Of a stretch of 5,236 bases of DNA, positions 1 to 5,236 are shown piece by piece. The notes under the pieces were generated by a model that worked only from the letters and a program-made list of their open reading frames with translations, was not told the DNA's origin and did no database searches. Position numbers and translations under genes: made by a program. This DNA comes from an uncultured Bacillota bacterium (GTDB lineage Bacteria; Bacillota; Clostridia; Peptostreptococcales; Anaerovoracaceae). The stretch is from contig CABQMM010000118.1 of NCBI GenBank assembly GCA_902465215.1, forward strand, positions 1 through 5,236. Direction: 5' to 3'. How positions within the stretch are numbered: the stretch's first letter is position 1; every line of letters starts with the position of its first letter.

Positions 1-375
1 GTTCGACTGGAACGCAGTCCGGCGGCAAAAATTCCGCAAACAACGGGAAGCACTTTCCTTCCCGGAGCGGCACACGCAAGCGCAGAGAATGATAACGGAA
101 TCAATTTAAGCGAGAAGGATGAAGCAGATTCTTTTCACAGCGTGAAGTCTCCTCTGGTGGGTGTTTTCTATGCAGCACCTGCCGAAAATGCAGAACCCTA
201 TGTATCGGTAGGTGAGTCTGTAAAAAAAGGACAGGTGCTTTGTATCATCGAAGCGATGAAGCTGATGAATGAAATCACAGCCGAAGAGGATGGCGTTATT
301 TTAGAAATTACAGCTGCTAACGGGCAGATGGTGGAATACGGAAGCGAACTTTTTCGCATGAGAAAACAGGGGTGA
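1..375 (+). CDS. accB: Biotin carboxyl carrier protein of acetyl-CoA carboxylase, 3' part (5' end outside window)
   Basis: This is the carrier subunit of acetyl-CoA carboxylase. Its biotinylated lysine shuttles a carboxyl group from the AccC active site to the AccD/AccA carboxyltransferase in the cytosol. The frame is open from base 1, so the gene is cut by the window edge and 124 residues are visible. The first residues (VRLER) look like the end of the N-terminal helical region. They are followed by a polar, acidic linker to about residue 46, then the biotinyl domain from VKSPLVGVFY (residue 48) to the end. The EAMKLMN motif places the biotin-accepting lysine at visible residue 87 (codon 259-261). 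APAENAEP (residues 59-66) matches the 'thumb' insertion of AccB-type carriers, which favours acetyl-CoA carboxylase over a decarboxylase carrier. The GTG at 142 is an internal valine of the domain, not a start. fabZ follows after 3 bases. Confidence 0.95.
   Translation, partial: VRLERSPAAKIPQTTGSTFLPGAAHASAENDNGINLSEKDEADSFHSVKSPLVGVFYAAPAENAEPYVSVGESVKKGQVLCIIEAMKLMNEITAEEDGVILEITAANGQMVEYGSELFRMRKQG
250..270 (+). other. Biotinylation motif EAMKLMN in AccB
   Basis: These codons encode Glu-Ala-Met-Lys-Leu-Met-Asn, the conserved hairpin turn recognised by biotin-protein ligase (BirA). The central lysine (259-261) is the expected biotin attachment site. The E. coli version, as I recall it, is EAMKMMN, so only one residue differs. 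No deviation is seen that would prevent biotinylation. Confidence 0.93.
368..372 (+). promoter_or_regulatory. Ribosome binding site of fabZ
   Basis: AGGGG lies 6 bases before the fabZ ATG and is formed by the last two sense codons of accB, directly before its TGA stop. It supports the ATG at 379 as the start and suggests that ribosomes finishing accB can reinitiate on fabZ. Confidence 0.6.
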
Positions 376-378
376 AAC

Positions 379-816
379 ATGAATCGAGAGGAAATTATGC
401 AAATCCTGCCGCACAGGCAGGATATGCTGCTGCTGGACAGCGTATGCAGCAGCAATGGAACCGCAGAGGGCTTTTATACTGTGCGCGGAGATGAGTATTT
501 TCTTCGGGGACATTTTCCGGGAAATGCAGTCGTGCCGGGTGTGATTTTATGTGAAATTCTGGCGCAGTCCGCTTGCGTTTTACTGAAGGACTGCTTACAG
601 GAAGGAGAGATTCCAATGTACACCGGGCTTAATAATGTGAAGTTCAGAATGCCGGCGAAACCGGGAGATACCTTGCATACAAGTTGTAGGATTACAAGGG
701 CAAAGCCGCCTTTCTATTTTGCGGAGGGGCAGATGCGTATAGGGGAACGAGTTTGTATGTCTGCAGAGTTTTCATTTGCGATTACGGGGGAAGCATTATG
801 TTCTCAAAAATACTAA
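379..816 (+). CDS. fabZ: 3-hydroxyacyl-[ACP] dehydratase FabZ
   Basis: This cytosolic hot-dog-fold enzyme removes water from (3R)-hydroxyacyl-ACP to give trans-2-enoyl-ACP in each round of type II fatty-acid elongation. The product is 145 residues, a normal length for the family. The N-terminal ILPHRQDMLLLD (residues 9-20) matches the usual LPHR...LLVD signature. GHFPGNAVVPG (44-54) carries the catalytic His45, and Glu59 in CEILAQ is the second catalytic residue. The 14-residue spacing fits FabZ, and a Glu rather than an Asp at that position argues for FabZ over FabA. The central helix (about 53-68) and a closing strand near residues 127-136 are recognisable. ATG 379 is preceded by AGGGG. The last 19 bases overlap accC, so the short C-terminal tail (EALCSQKY) is shaped partly by the accC start region. 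fabZ placed between accB and accC is a familiar arrangement in Clostridia. Confidence 0.95.
   Translation: MNREEIMQILPHRQDMLLLDSVCSSNGTAEGFYTVRGDEYFLRGHFPGNAVVPGVILCEILAQSACVLLKDCLQEGEIPMYTGLNNVKFRMPAKPGDTLHTSCRITRAKPPFYFAEGQMRIGERVCMSAEFSFAITGEALCSQKY
786..791 (+). promoter_or_regulatory. Ribosome binding site deciding the accC start
   Basis: The GGGGGA run inside the 3' end of fabZ lies 6 bases before ATG 798. It selects this ATG over an in-frame TTG at 753, which would add 15 residues with no counterpart in biotin carboxylases. The native family N-terminus (MxxKILIANRGEIA) begins exactly at 798. Confidence 0.7.
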
Positions 817-2105
817 TCGCAAATCGGGGAGAGATTGCAGTACGTATTATTCGGGCGTGCAGAGAAATGGGGATTGCAACGGTAGCTGTGTTTTCTGAGG
901 CTGATAAAAATGCGCTGCATGTGGCACTCGCAGATGAAAGCTGCTGCATAGGGGCTGCAGAAGCCTCCGAAAGTTATCTAAACCGGGAGCGCATCATCAG
1001 TGCGGCAATCCTGAAAGGAGCGCAGGCAATCCATCCGGGCTATGGCTTTCTTTCGGAGAATGCGGAATTTGCAAAGCTCTGCAGAAAGAATGATTTGGTA
1101 TTCATCGGGCCTGCGGCGGAAAGCATGGAACATCTAAGTGACAAAGCGCGTATTAAAGAGGAAATGAAAGCGGCGGGGCTTGCAACCATTCCCGGAAGTG
1201 GGATCGTCAGCAATATCGAAGAAGCAAAAAAAGAAGCGGCAAGGCTTGGATATCCTGTGATGCTGAAAGCCTGCGCAGGAGGCGGCGGCCGTGGAATCCG
1301 CATGATTCGCGGAGAAACGGAAATGCAGGAAATATTTCTGCAGGCATCTGCCGAAGCCATGAATGCGTTTGGCGATGGAAGCCTGTATTTGGAGAAATAC
1401 ATCTTTCCCGCGCGACACGTGGAATTTCAAGTTTTGGCGGATGAATCAGGCAAGGTTGTGTGTTTGGGAGAACGCGACTGTTCTTTACAAAGACGAAACC
1501 AGAAACTGGTAGAAGAAACACCTTCACCGCTTGTAAAACATGCAGAGCGAATGAAGATGAGCGCGGCGGTATGCAGAGCTGTAAAAAAAATCGGATATGT
1601 CGGGGTAGGAACTTTAGAATTTTTATTGGATGCAAAAGGAAATTTCTGGTTTATGGAGATGAATGTGAGACTGCAGGTGGAGCATTCCGTAACAGAAATG
1701 CTGACGGGTATTGACATCGTAAAATGGCAGATTCGCATTGCGGCGGGGGTTCCGCTGCAGCTTTCTCAGGAGGAGATTCCCACAGAGGGATGTGCGCTTG
1801 AATGCAGAATTAATGCGCTTGCTTGCGGAAGTGTGCGTATGCTGCATATACCGGGAGGACCGTCTGTACGTTTCGATACGTGGCTGACGGATGGAACGAC
1901 GATCCTGCCATACTATGACTCGCTTTTGGGCAAATTGGTTGTATATTCGCCTTCGCGGGAGGAAGCACTGCGAAAAATGCGGGCAGCGCTTTGCGAACTG
2001 ATTATAGGCGGTATTCCGACCAATATAGAAGAACAACTTGAAATCTTAGATGATGAACGCTTCATATCGGGTAATTACGACTTGACGTTTATGGAAAACA
2101 GGTGA
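798..2105 (+). CDS. accC: Biotin carboxylase subunit of acetyl-CoA carboxylase
   Basis: This ATP-grasp enzyme carboxylates the biotin on AccB, using ATP and bicarbonate, as the first half-reaction of malonyl-CoA synthesis. The product is 435 residues, against about 449 in E. coli. The N-terminal domain opens with KILIANRGEIAVRI, and AIHPGYGFLSEN is at 77-88. The ATP-grasp region has Lys116, Lys157 and the glycine loop AGGGGRG (160-166), then ARHVEFQVLAD (205-215), QRRNQK (231-236), Glu274, and EMNVRLQVEH (287-296) with metal and bicarbonate ligands Glu287, Asn289 and Arg291. ECRINA (335-340) carries the biotin-site Arg337. Dimer-interface residues Arg16, Arg19 and Glu23 are kept. Three oddities: Asn234 replaces the usual His of QRRHQK, Ser297 replaces Pro in VEHPVTE, and about seven residues are missing after ECRINA. 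The C-terminal tail is also short. The frame is intact and the main catalytic residues are present, so I expect an active enzyme. It overlaps fabZ by 19 bases. Confidence 0.96.
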   Translation: MFSKILIANRGEIAVRIIRACREMGIATVAVFSEADKNALHVALADESCCIGAAEASESYLNRERIISAAILKGAQAIHPGYGFLSENAEFAKLCRKNDLVFIGPAAESMEHLSDKARIKEEMKAAGLATIPGSGIVSNIEEAKKEAARLGYPVMLKACAGGGGRGIRMIRGETEMQEIFLQASAEAMNAFGDGSLYLEKYIFPARHVEFQVLADESGKVVCLGERDCSLQRRNQKLVEETPSPLVKHAERMKMSAAVCRAVKKIGYVGVGTLEFLLDAKGNFWFMEMNVRLQVEHSVTEMLTGIDIVKWQIRIAAGVPLQLSQEEIPTEGCALECRINALACGSVRMLHIPGGPSVRFDTWLTDGTTILPYYDSLLGKLVVYSPSREEALRKMRAALCELIIGGIPTNIEEQLEILDDERFISGNYDLTFMENR

Positions 2106-2106
2106 G
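2100..2106 (+). promoter_or_regulatory. Ribosome binding site of accD
   Basis: AGGTGAG spans the accC stop codon (TGA at 2103-2105) and lies just before ATG 2110, with the AGG core 7 bases from the start. It supports the accD start and suggests coupled translation with accC. Confidence 0.6.
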
Positions 2107-2109
2107 AAT

Positions 2110-2970
2110 ATGGAATTCATTCGATTTTTAAAACCGAAAAACAAATTAGAAGAAGGCGGAAGAAAGGCAGCTCCTGTTCAGATTGATGAGGGAGAGCCTG
2201 AAGAAAAATGTCCGAATTGTCATAAAAGCATTCCGGTGAGTCGCTTGACTGCCGACAATCTTGTGTGCAAATGCGGACATCATTTTCGTATGAGTGCACG
2301 GCAGCGAATCCATATGCTTGCAGATGAGGGCAGCTTTCGGGAATTATTTGCTGATATACAGACGCAGAATCCACTGGATTTTCCGGGGTATTCCGAAAAA
2401 ATCAAGATGGCTCGCCTCACAAGCAGGGAGGATGAGGGAGTTCTTTGCGGTACAACTGCGTTAAATGGATTGCCATGTGCTCTGTTTGTGATGGAATCCC
2501 GGTTTATGATGGGAAGCATGGGGAGCGCAGTTGGGGAGAAGATTACCTCTTTATTTGAATATGCCACTGCCCACAGGTTTCCGGTTCTTGGATTTACGGT
2601 TTCCGGCGGGGCACGTATGCAAGAGGGATTGGTGTCATTGATGCAGATGGCAAAAGTCAGCGCAGCGGTGAAAAGACATAGCGACGCAGGCTTGCTTTAT
2701 TTAGCGGTTTTAACCGATCCGACAACAGGTGGTGTAACGGCCAGCTTTGCGATGGAAGCCGATATCATCATGGCAGAGCCGGGGGCGACTGTGGGTTTTG
2801 CCGGTGCCAGGGTGATTCGTCAGACAACGAGGAAGACACTTCCAAAGGGATTTCAGACTGCTGAATTTGTTCTTCAGCATGGCTTTATCGATTGCCTGTG
2901 TCCGCGCCATGGACAAAAGGAGTTTATAGCGGAACTTCTGAAAATGCATGACGGGAGGAGAAGAGGATGA
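2110..2970 (+). CDS. accD: Acetyl-CoA carboxylase carboxyltransferase, beta subunit
   Basis: This is the zinc-finger half of the carboxyltransferase. With AccA it forms the alpha2beta2 complex that moves the carboxyl group from carboxybiotin to acetyl-CoA, giving malonyl-CoA. The product is 286 residues (E. coli about 304). The first 30 residues are charged and variable. The zinc ribbon follows with CPNC (Cys34, Cys37) and CKC (Cys53, Cys55), then the typical GHHFRMSARQRI. The crotonase-fold core contains DEGVLCGTTALNG (108-120), ESRFMMGSMGSAVGEK (129-144), the SGGARMQEG oxyanion/acyl-CoA motif (165-173), DPTTGGVTASFA (203-214) and GFAGARVIRQT (229-239), ending in LPKGFQTAEF (244-253). The second zinc knuckle is CxC where the family has CxxC, one residue short. 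GARVI is usually GPRVI or similar. Everything else is standard, and the neighbours accC and accA confirm the role. It ends in a 4-base ATGA overlap with accA. Confidence 0.95.
   Translation: MEFIRFLKPKNKLEEGGRKAAPVQIDEGEPEEKCPNCHKSIPVSRLTADNLVCKCGHHFRMSARQRIHMLADEGSFRELFADIQTQNPLDFPGYSEKIKMARLTSREDEGVLCGTTALNGLPCALFVMESRFMMGSMGSAVGEKITSLFEYATAHRFPVLGFTVSGGARMQEGLVSLMQMAKVSAAVKRHSDAGLLYLAVLTDPTTGGVTASFAMEADIIMAEPGATVGFAGARVIRQTTRKTLPKGFQTAEFVLQHGFIDCLCPRHGQKEFIAELLKMHDGRRRG
2953..2960 (+). promoter_or_regulatory. Strong ribosome binding site of accA
   Basis: GGGAGGAG within the last codons of accD lies 6 bases before the accA ATG (2967). It is close to a perfect anti-16S match and fixes the short AccA N-terminus. 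The GRRRG end of AccD is encoded by this stretch and its surroundings, so the AccD tail may be constrained by it. Confidence 0.75.
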
Positions 2971-3776
2971 GCAAAAGCAAAACATTTTATGACCGTGTAA
3001 AAATTGCGCGCAGCAGTAAGCGTCCTACGGGACTGGACTATATTCGATGTATTTTCAAAGAATTTACAGAGCTTCACGGAGATCGCTGTTATGCCGACGA
3101 TGCAGCGATTGTCGGAGGCATTGCATGGCTTGAAGAAATGCCGGTTACGGTAATCGCTATTGAAAAAGGACACAGCGCAAAAGAGAGAAGTCAAAGAAAT
3201 CTCGGAGCACCGCATCCGGAAGGATACCGCAAAGCTCTTCGTTTAATGAAGCAGGCGGAAAAATTCGGAAGACCGGTTATCTGCTTTGTGGATACATCCG
3301 GAGCTTTTTGTGGGATTGAAGCGGAAGAGCGCGGTCAGGGACAGGCGATTGCAGCAAATTTGATGGAAATGTCAACGTTATGTGTCCCAATTATCACCAT
3401 ATTTATCGGCGAAGGCGGAAGTGGGGGTGCTTTAGCGCTCGCTGTTTCCGATCGCGTATGGATGCTGGAAAATGCTGTTTATTCGGTTATTTCTCCGGAG
3501 GGCTGTGCAAGCATTCTCTGGAAAGACGCCGGCAAAGCCGATGAAGCTGCAGCGTGTCTGAAACTTACAGCAGAATATGCAAAAAAATTTGGAATTATAG
3601 AAAAAGTTCTTTCCGAAGAAAAAATCGGAAAAAAAGAATTTTTCAATTACATCGGAAAGGCTTTATGCAGGGAGCTGACAGAACTTGCAAAAGAGACGGA
3701 TTTGGTGGAGAAACGTTACGAACGCTTTCGGAAAATCGGTGCTGATGCGAAAACGAGGGAGCAAATGAAATTATGA
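2967..3776 (+). CDS. accA: Acetyl-CoA carboxylase carboxyltransferase, alpha subunit
   Basis: This is the partner of AccD in the carboxyltransferase. It provides the carboxybiotin-binding side of the active site. The product is 269 residues, about 50 fewer than E. coli AccA. The first aligned region (about residue 9 onward) matches the E. coli protein only after its N-terminal helical extension, so that extension is absent. Recognisable blocks are GLDYIRCIFKEFTELHGDR (22-40), YADDAAIVGGIA (42-53), PHPEGYRKALRLMKQAEKFG (82-101), DTSGAFCGIEAEERGQGQA (109-127), the oxyanion motif GEGGSGGALA (148-157) and YSVISPEGCASILWKD (172-187). The strong ribosome site at 2953-2960 supports ATG 2967. No earlier start is needed, and the short form seems normal for clostridial AccA (from memory). 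The gene overlaps accD and the downstream acyl-CoA synthetase by ATGA junctions, giving tight coupling and probably balanced synthesis of the two subunits. Confidence 0.95.
   Translation: MSKSKTFYDRVKIARSSKRPTGLDYIRCIFKEFTELHGDRCYADDAAIVGGIAWLEEMPVTVIAIEKGHSAKERSQRNLGAPHPEGYRKALRLMKQAEKFGRPVICFVDTSGAFCGIEAEERGQGQAIAANLMEMSTLCVPIITIFIGEGGSGGALALAVSDRVWMLENAVYSVISPEGCASILWKDAGKADEAAACLKLTAEYAKKFGIIEKVLSEEKIGKKEFFNYIGKALCRELTELAKETDLVEKRYERFRKIGADAKTREQMKL
3755..3761 (+). promoter_or_regulatory. Probable ribosome binding site of the acyl-CoA synthetase gene
   Basis: GAGGGAG lies 11 bases before ATG 3773, slightly far for best initiation. The ATGA overlap with the accA stop suggests that translation also relies on ribosomes terminating on accA. 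Confidence 0.5.
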
Positions 3777-5236
3777 GTATTTATCAAAGGTTTTGTACGG
3801 AAATATGCGACGAACGGGGAAGACTGCAAAAATTGTCTTTGCACTACCCTGAAAATTTTAATTTTGGATATGATGTGGTTGACGCAATTGCAGCGGAATC
3901 ACCGGATAAACGTGCGCTCGTATGGTGTGGAAGCGATAATCAAGAGAAAATTTTCAGCTTTGAAGATGTTCGGCGCAGCAGCAACCGTATGGCAAATCTC
4001 TTTCGCCGGGCGGGAATCGGCAGGGGCGATCGCGTAATGCTGGTTTTAAAAAGACATTACGAATATTGGTTTGCAGCAATCGCGCTCCATAAGCTGGGAG
4101 CTGTAATGATTCCGGTGACACATATGCTGACAACAGCGGATTTCGTTTATCGAATGAAAGCAGCCCCCATGAAAGCGATTGTCTGCACCTGTCAAAATGA
4201 GGTTCCTTCAAAAATTCGTCAAGCTTTGAAGGAAAGCGGAATTCATGCGAAGCTTTGGTGTGCACAAGGAGATGCCGAAGGCTTCGAAAACTTAAATGAG
4301 GCGATGGAAAAAGAAAACGAAGAATTCGCGCGTGTGGAAACCCTAGCCTCCGAACCCATGCTGCTTTACTTTACATCAGGAACAACCGGATATCCTAAGG
4401 GGGTTATACATGACGGCACCTATCCGCTGGCTCACATTGTTACTGCAAAATATTGGCAGCAGGCAGAAGACGGTGGTCTTCATTTCAGCGTAGCGGAAAC
4501 CGGATGGGCGAAAGCGTCCTGGGGAAAATTATACGGGCAGTGGCTTGTTGGAAGCGCTGTCATGGTATATGATTTTGAAAACTTTGATCCAAAGCAGCTT
4601 GTTGCGATCATCAACCGCTATGGAGTGACTTCTTTCTGTGCACCTCCGACTGTCTATCGTTATCTGGTTCGGAAAGGAATTGCTAAAATGCCAACGTTAA
4701 AGCATGCGGTAACGGCGGGCGAAACGCTTTCTCCCGAAGTTTTTCGTAAGTTTACGAAAAGCACGGGACTGACGCTCTGTGAAGGCTATGGGCAGACGGA
4801 AACAACGCTTCTGCTGGCAAACTTCAAGGGTGATGAGGCGGAGGCAGGCGCGATGGGAAGACCATCGCCGTTTTATAATATTCGTCTGCAGGATCAGTGT
4901 GGCAATCCGGCTGCGCCGGGCGAGATCGGGGAAATCGTGATTGTTCCGCCGGAAAATGAGAGGCAGCCGGGCATTTTTACGGGCTATCTCAATAATGACG
5001 AGCAGTATCGCTATATGTGGCGCGGCGGTGTTTATCATACGGGGGATGCTGCCTACATGGATGAAAACGGACGCTATCGGTTCCATGGACGCTTTGATGA
5101 TATCATCAAGACCGGAGGATTTCGCGTTGGACCTTACGAAATTGAGAATATTCTGATGGAGCATCCCGCTGTTGTGGAATGCAGTGTAATCGGAGTAAAG
5201 GACTCCTTGCGTGGGCAGGCCATTAAAGCCTTTATT
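3773..5236 (+). CDS. AMP-forming acyl-CoA synthetase, short/medium-chain type, 5' part (3' end outside window)
   Basis: This is an ANL-superfamily adenylating enzyme that makes acyl-CoA from a free acid, ATP and CoA through an acyl-AMP intermediate. 488 residues are visible with no stop. Full-length relatives have about 550, so the end of the C-terminal lid domain, with the catalytic A10 lysine, is missing. Motifs in order: the P-loop TSGTTGYPKG (201-210), AETGWAKASWGKLYGQW (241-257), EGYGQTE (337-343), YHTGD (421-425), the hinge region GRFDDIIKTGGFRVGPYE (439-456), and DSLRGQAIKAF (477-487). The TGWAKxxWGKLYGQW block and the IKxxGxRxGPxE hinge resemble the medium-chain acyl-CoA synthetase (ACSM/MacAcs) branch more than classical Acs acetyl-CoA synthetase. 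The substrate is not readable: acetate, propionate, butyrate, branched or medium-chain acids are all possible. There is no signal peptide or membrane segment, so it is cytosolic. The start is the ATG overlapping the accA stop, and the homologous region begins soon after it. Confidence 0.92.
   Translation, partial: MSIYQRFCTEICDERGRLQKLSLHYPENFNFGYDVVDAIAAESPDKRALVWCGSDNQEKIFSFEDVRRSSNRMANLFRRAGIGRGDRVMLVLKRHYEYWFAAIALHKLGAVMIPVTHMLTTADFVYRMKAAPMKAIVCTCQNEVPSKIRQALKESGIHAKLWCAQGDAEGFENLNEAMEKENEEFARVETLASEPMLLYFTSGTTGYPKGVIHDGTYPLAHIVTAKYWQQAEDGGLHFSVAETGWAKASWGKLYGQWLVGSAVMVYDFENFDPKQLVAIINRYGVTSFCAPPTVYRYLVRKGIAKMPTLKHAVTAGETLSPEVFRKFTKSTGLTLCEGYGQTETTLLLANFKGDEAEAGAMGRPSPFYNIRLQDQCGNPAAPGEIGEIVIVPPENERQPGIFTGYLNNDEQYRYMWRGGVYHTGDAAYMDENGRYRFHGRFDDIIKTGGFRVGPYEIENILMEHPAVVECSVIGVKDSLRGQAIKAFI

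Noticed and set aside
142..375. GTG at 142 as the start of a stand-alone 77-residue biotinyl protein
   Set aside because: The frame is open to base 1 with an AccB-like linker, and this GTG is the valine of the conserved VKSPLVG motif.
753..797. In-frame TTG extension of accC by 15 codons
   Set aside because: The added residues have no biotin carboxylase counterpart and there is a good ribosome site before ATG 798, where the family N-terminus begins.
1207..1635. 142-codon open frame on the minus strand opposite accC
   Set aside because: It mirrors accC codons, is His/Phe/Arg-rich without a domain, and overlaps other antisense frames; it is a shadow of accC.
1460..1714. 84-codon plus-strand open frame inside accC
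   Set aside because: It is an out-of-frame shadow of conserved accC sequence, with no family resemblance.
2967..3000. AccA appearing truncated at the N-terminus (269 against about 319 residues)
   Set aside because: The start has a strong ribosome site and an ATGA junction, and the conserved core is complete; it is a short form rather than a broken gene.
3294..3305. DTSG instead of DTPG in AccA
   Set aside because: Ser at this place is, as I recall, a recurring variant in clostridial AccA, and the surrounding AFCG...AEERGQ is intact.
4697..5164. 155-codon open frame on the minus strand
   Set aside because: It lies opposite the well-conserved acyl-CoA synthetase reading frame and has no recognisable domain.

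Overview
The window is one continuous stretch of plus-strand genes for the start of type II fatty-acid synthesis. Six coding regions lie head to tail with almost no intergenic DNA: the 3' part of accB (biotin carboxyl carrier protein), fabZ (3-hydroxyacyl-ACP dehydratase), accC (biotin carboxylase), accD and accA (carboxyltransferase beta and alpha), and the 5' part of an acyl-CoA synthetase gene that runs off the right edge. The order accB-fabZ-accC-accD-accA, the moderate GC content, the strong GGAGG-like ribosome sites and the protein flavour (AccA lacking the N-terminal extension of the E. coli protein) suggest a Bacillota bacterium of class Clostridia, possibly Lachnospiraceae-like. That placement is inferred from gene order and remembered family sequences, not from a search.

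Layout: positions 1-375 hold the linker and biotinyl domain of AccB, whose N-terminus lies outside the window. fabZ (379-816) follows after 3 bases. accC (798-2105) starts inside fabZ with a 19-base overlap. accD (2110-2970) follows after 4 bases. accA (2967-3776) overlaps accD through an ATGA, and the acyl-CoA synthetase (3773-5236, incomplete) overlaps accA through another ATGA. No intergenic gap exceeds 4 bases, and I saw no internal promoter, terminator, RNA gene, repeat array or mobile element. The whole window is probably one transcript started upstream, with translational coupling at the overlaps.

Function: AccC carboxylates the biotin carried by AccB, using ATP and bicarbonate. AccD/AccA then transfer the carboxyl group to acetyl-CoA to make malonyl-CoA. 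FabZ works later, dehydrating 3-hydroxyacyl-ACP in each elongation round. The last gene makes acyl-CoA from a free acid and ATP. Its place in the operon suggests that it supplies acetyl-CoA or a short-chain acyl-CoA primer, or recycles free acids, but its substrate cannot be read from the sequence.

This is mainly a housekeeping region and I see no new defence or mobile system. The points worth a second look are small departures at normally near-invariant places in two enzymes: AccC has a seven-residue in-frame contraction just after its ECRINA motif plus His-to-Asn and Pro-to-Ser changes in conserved motifs, and AccD has a zinc knuckle shortened from CxxC to CxC. The attached acyl-CoA synthetase gene is also notable.
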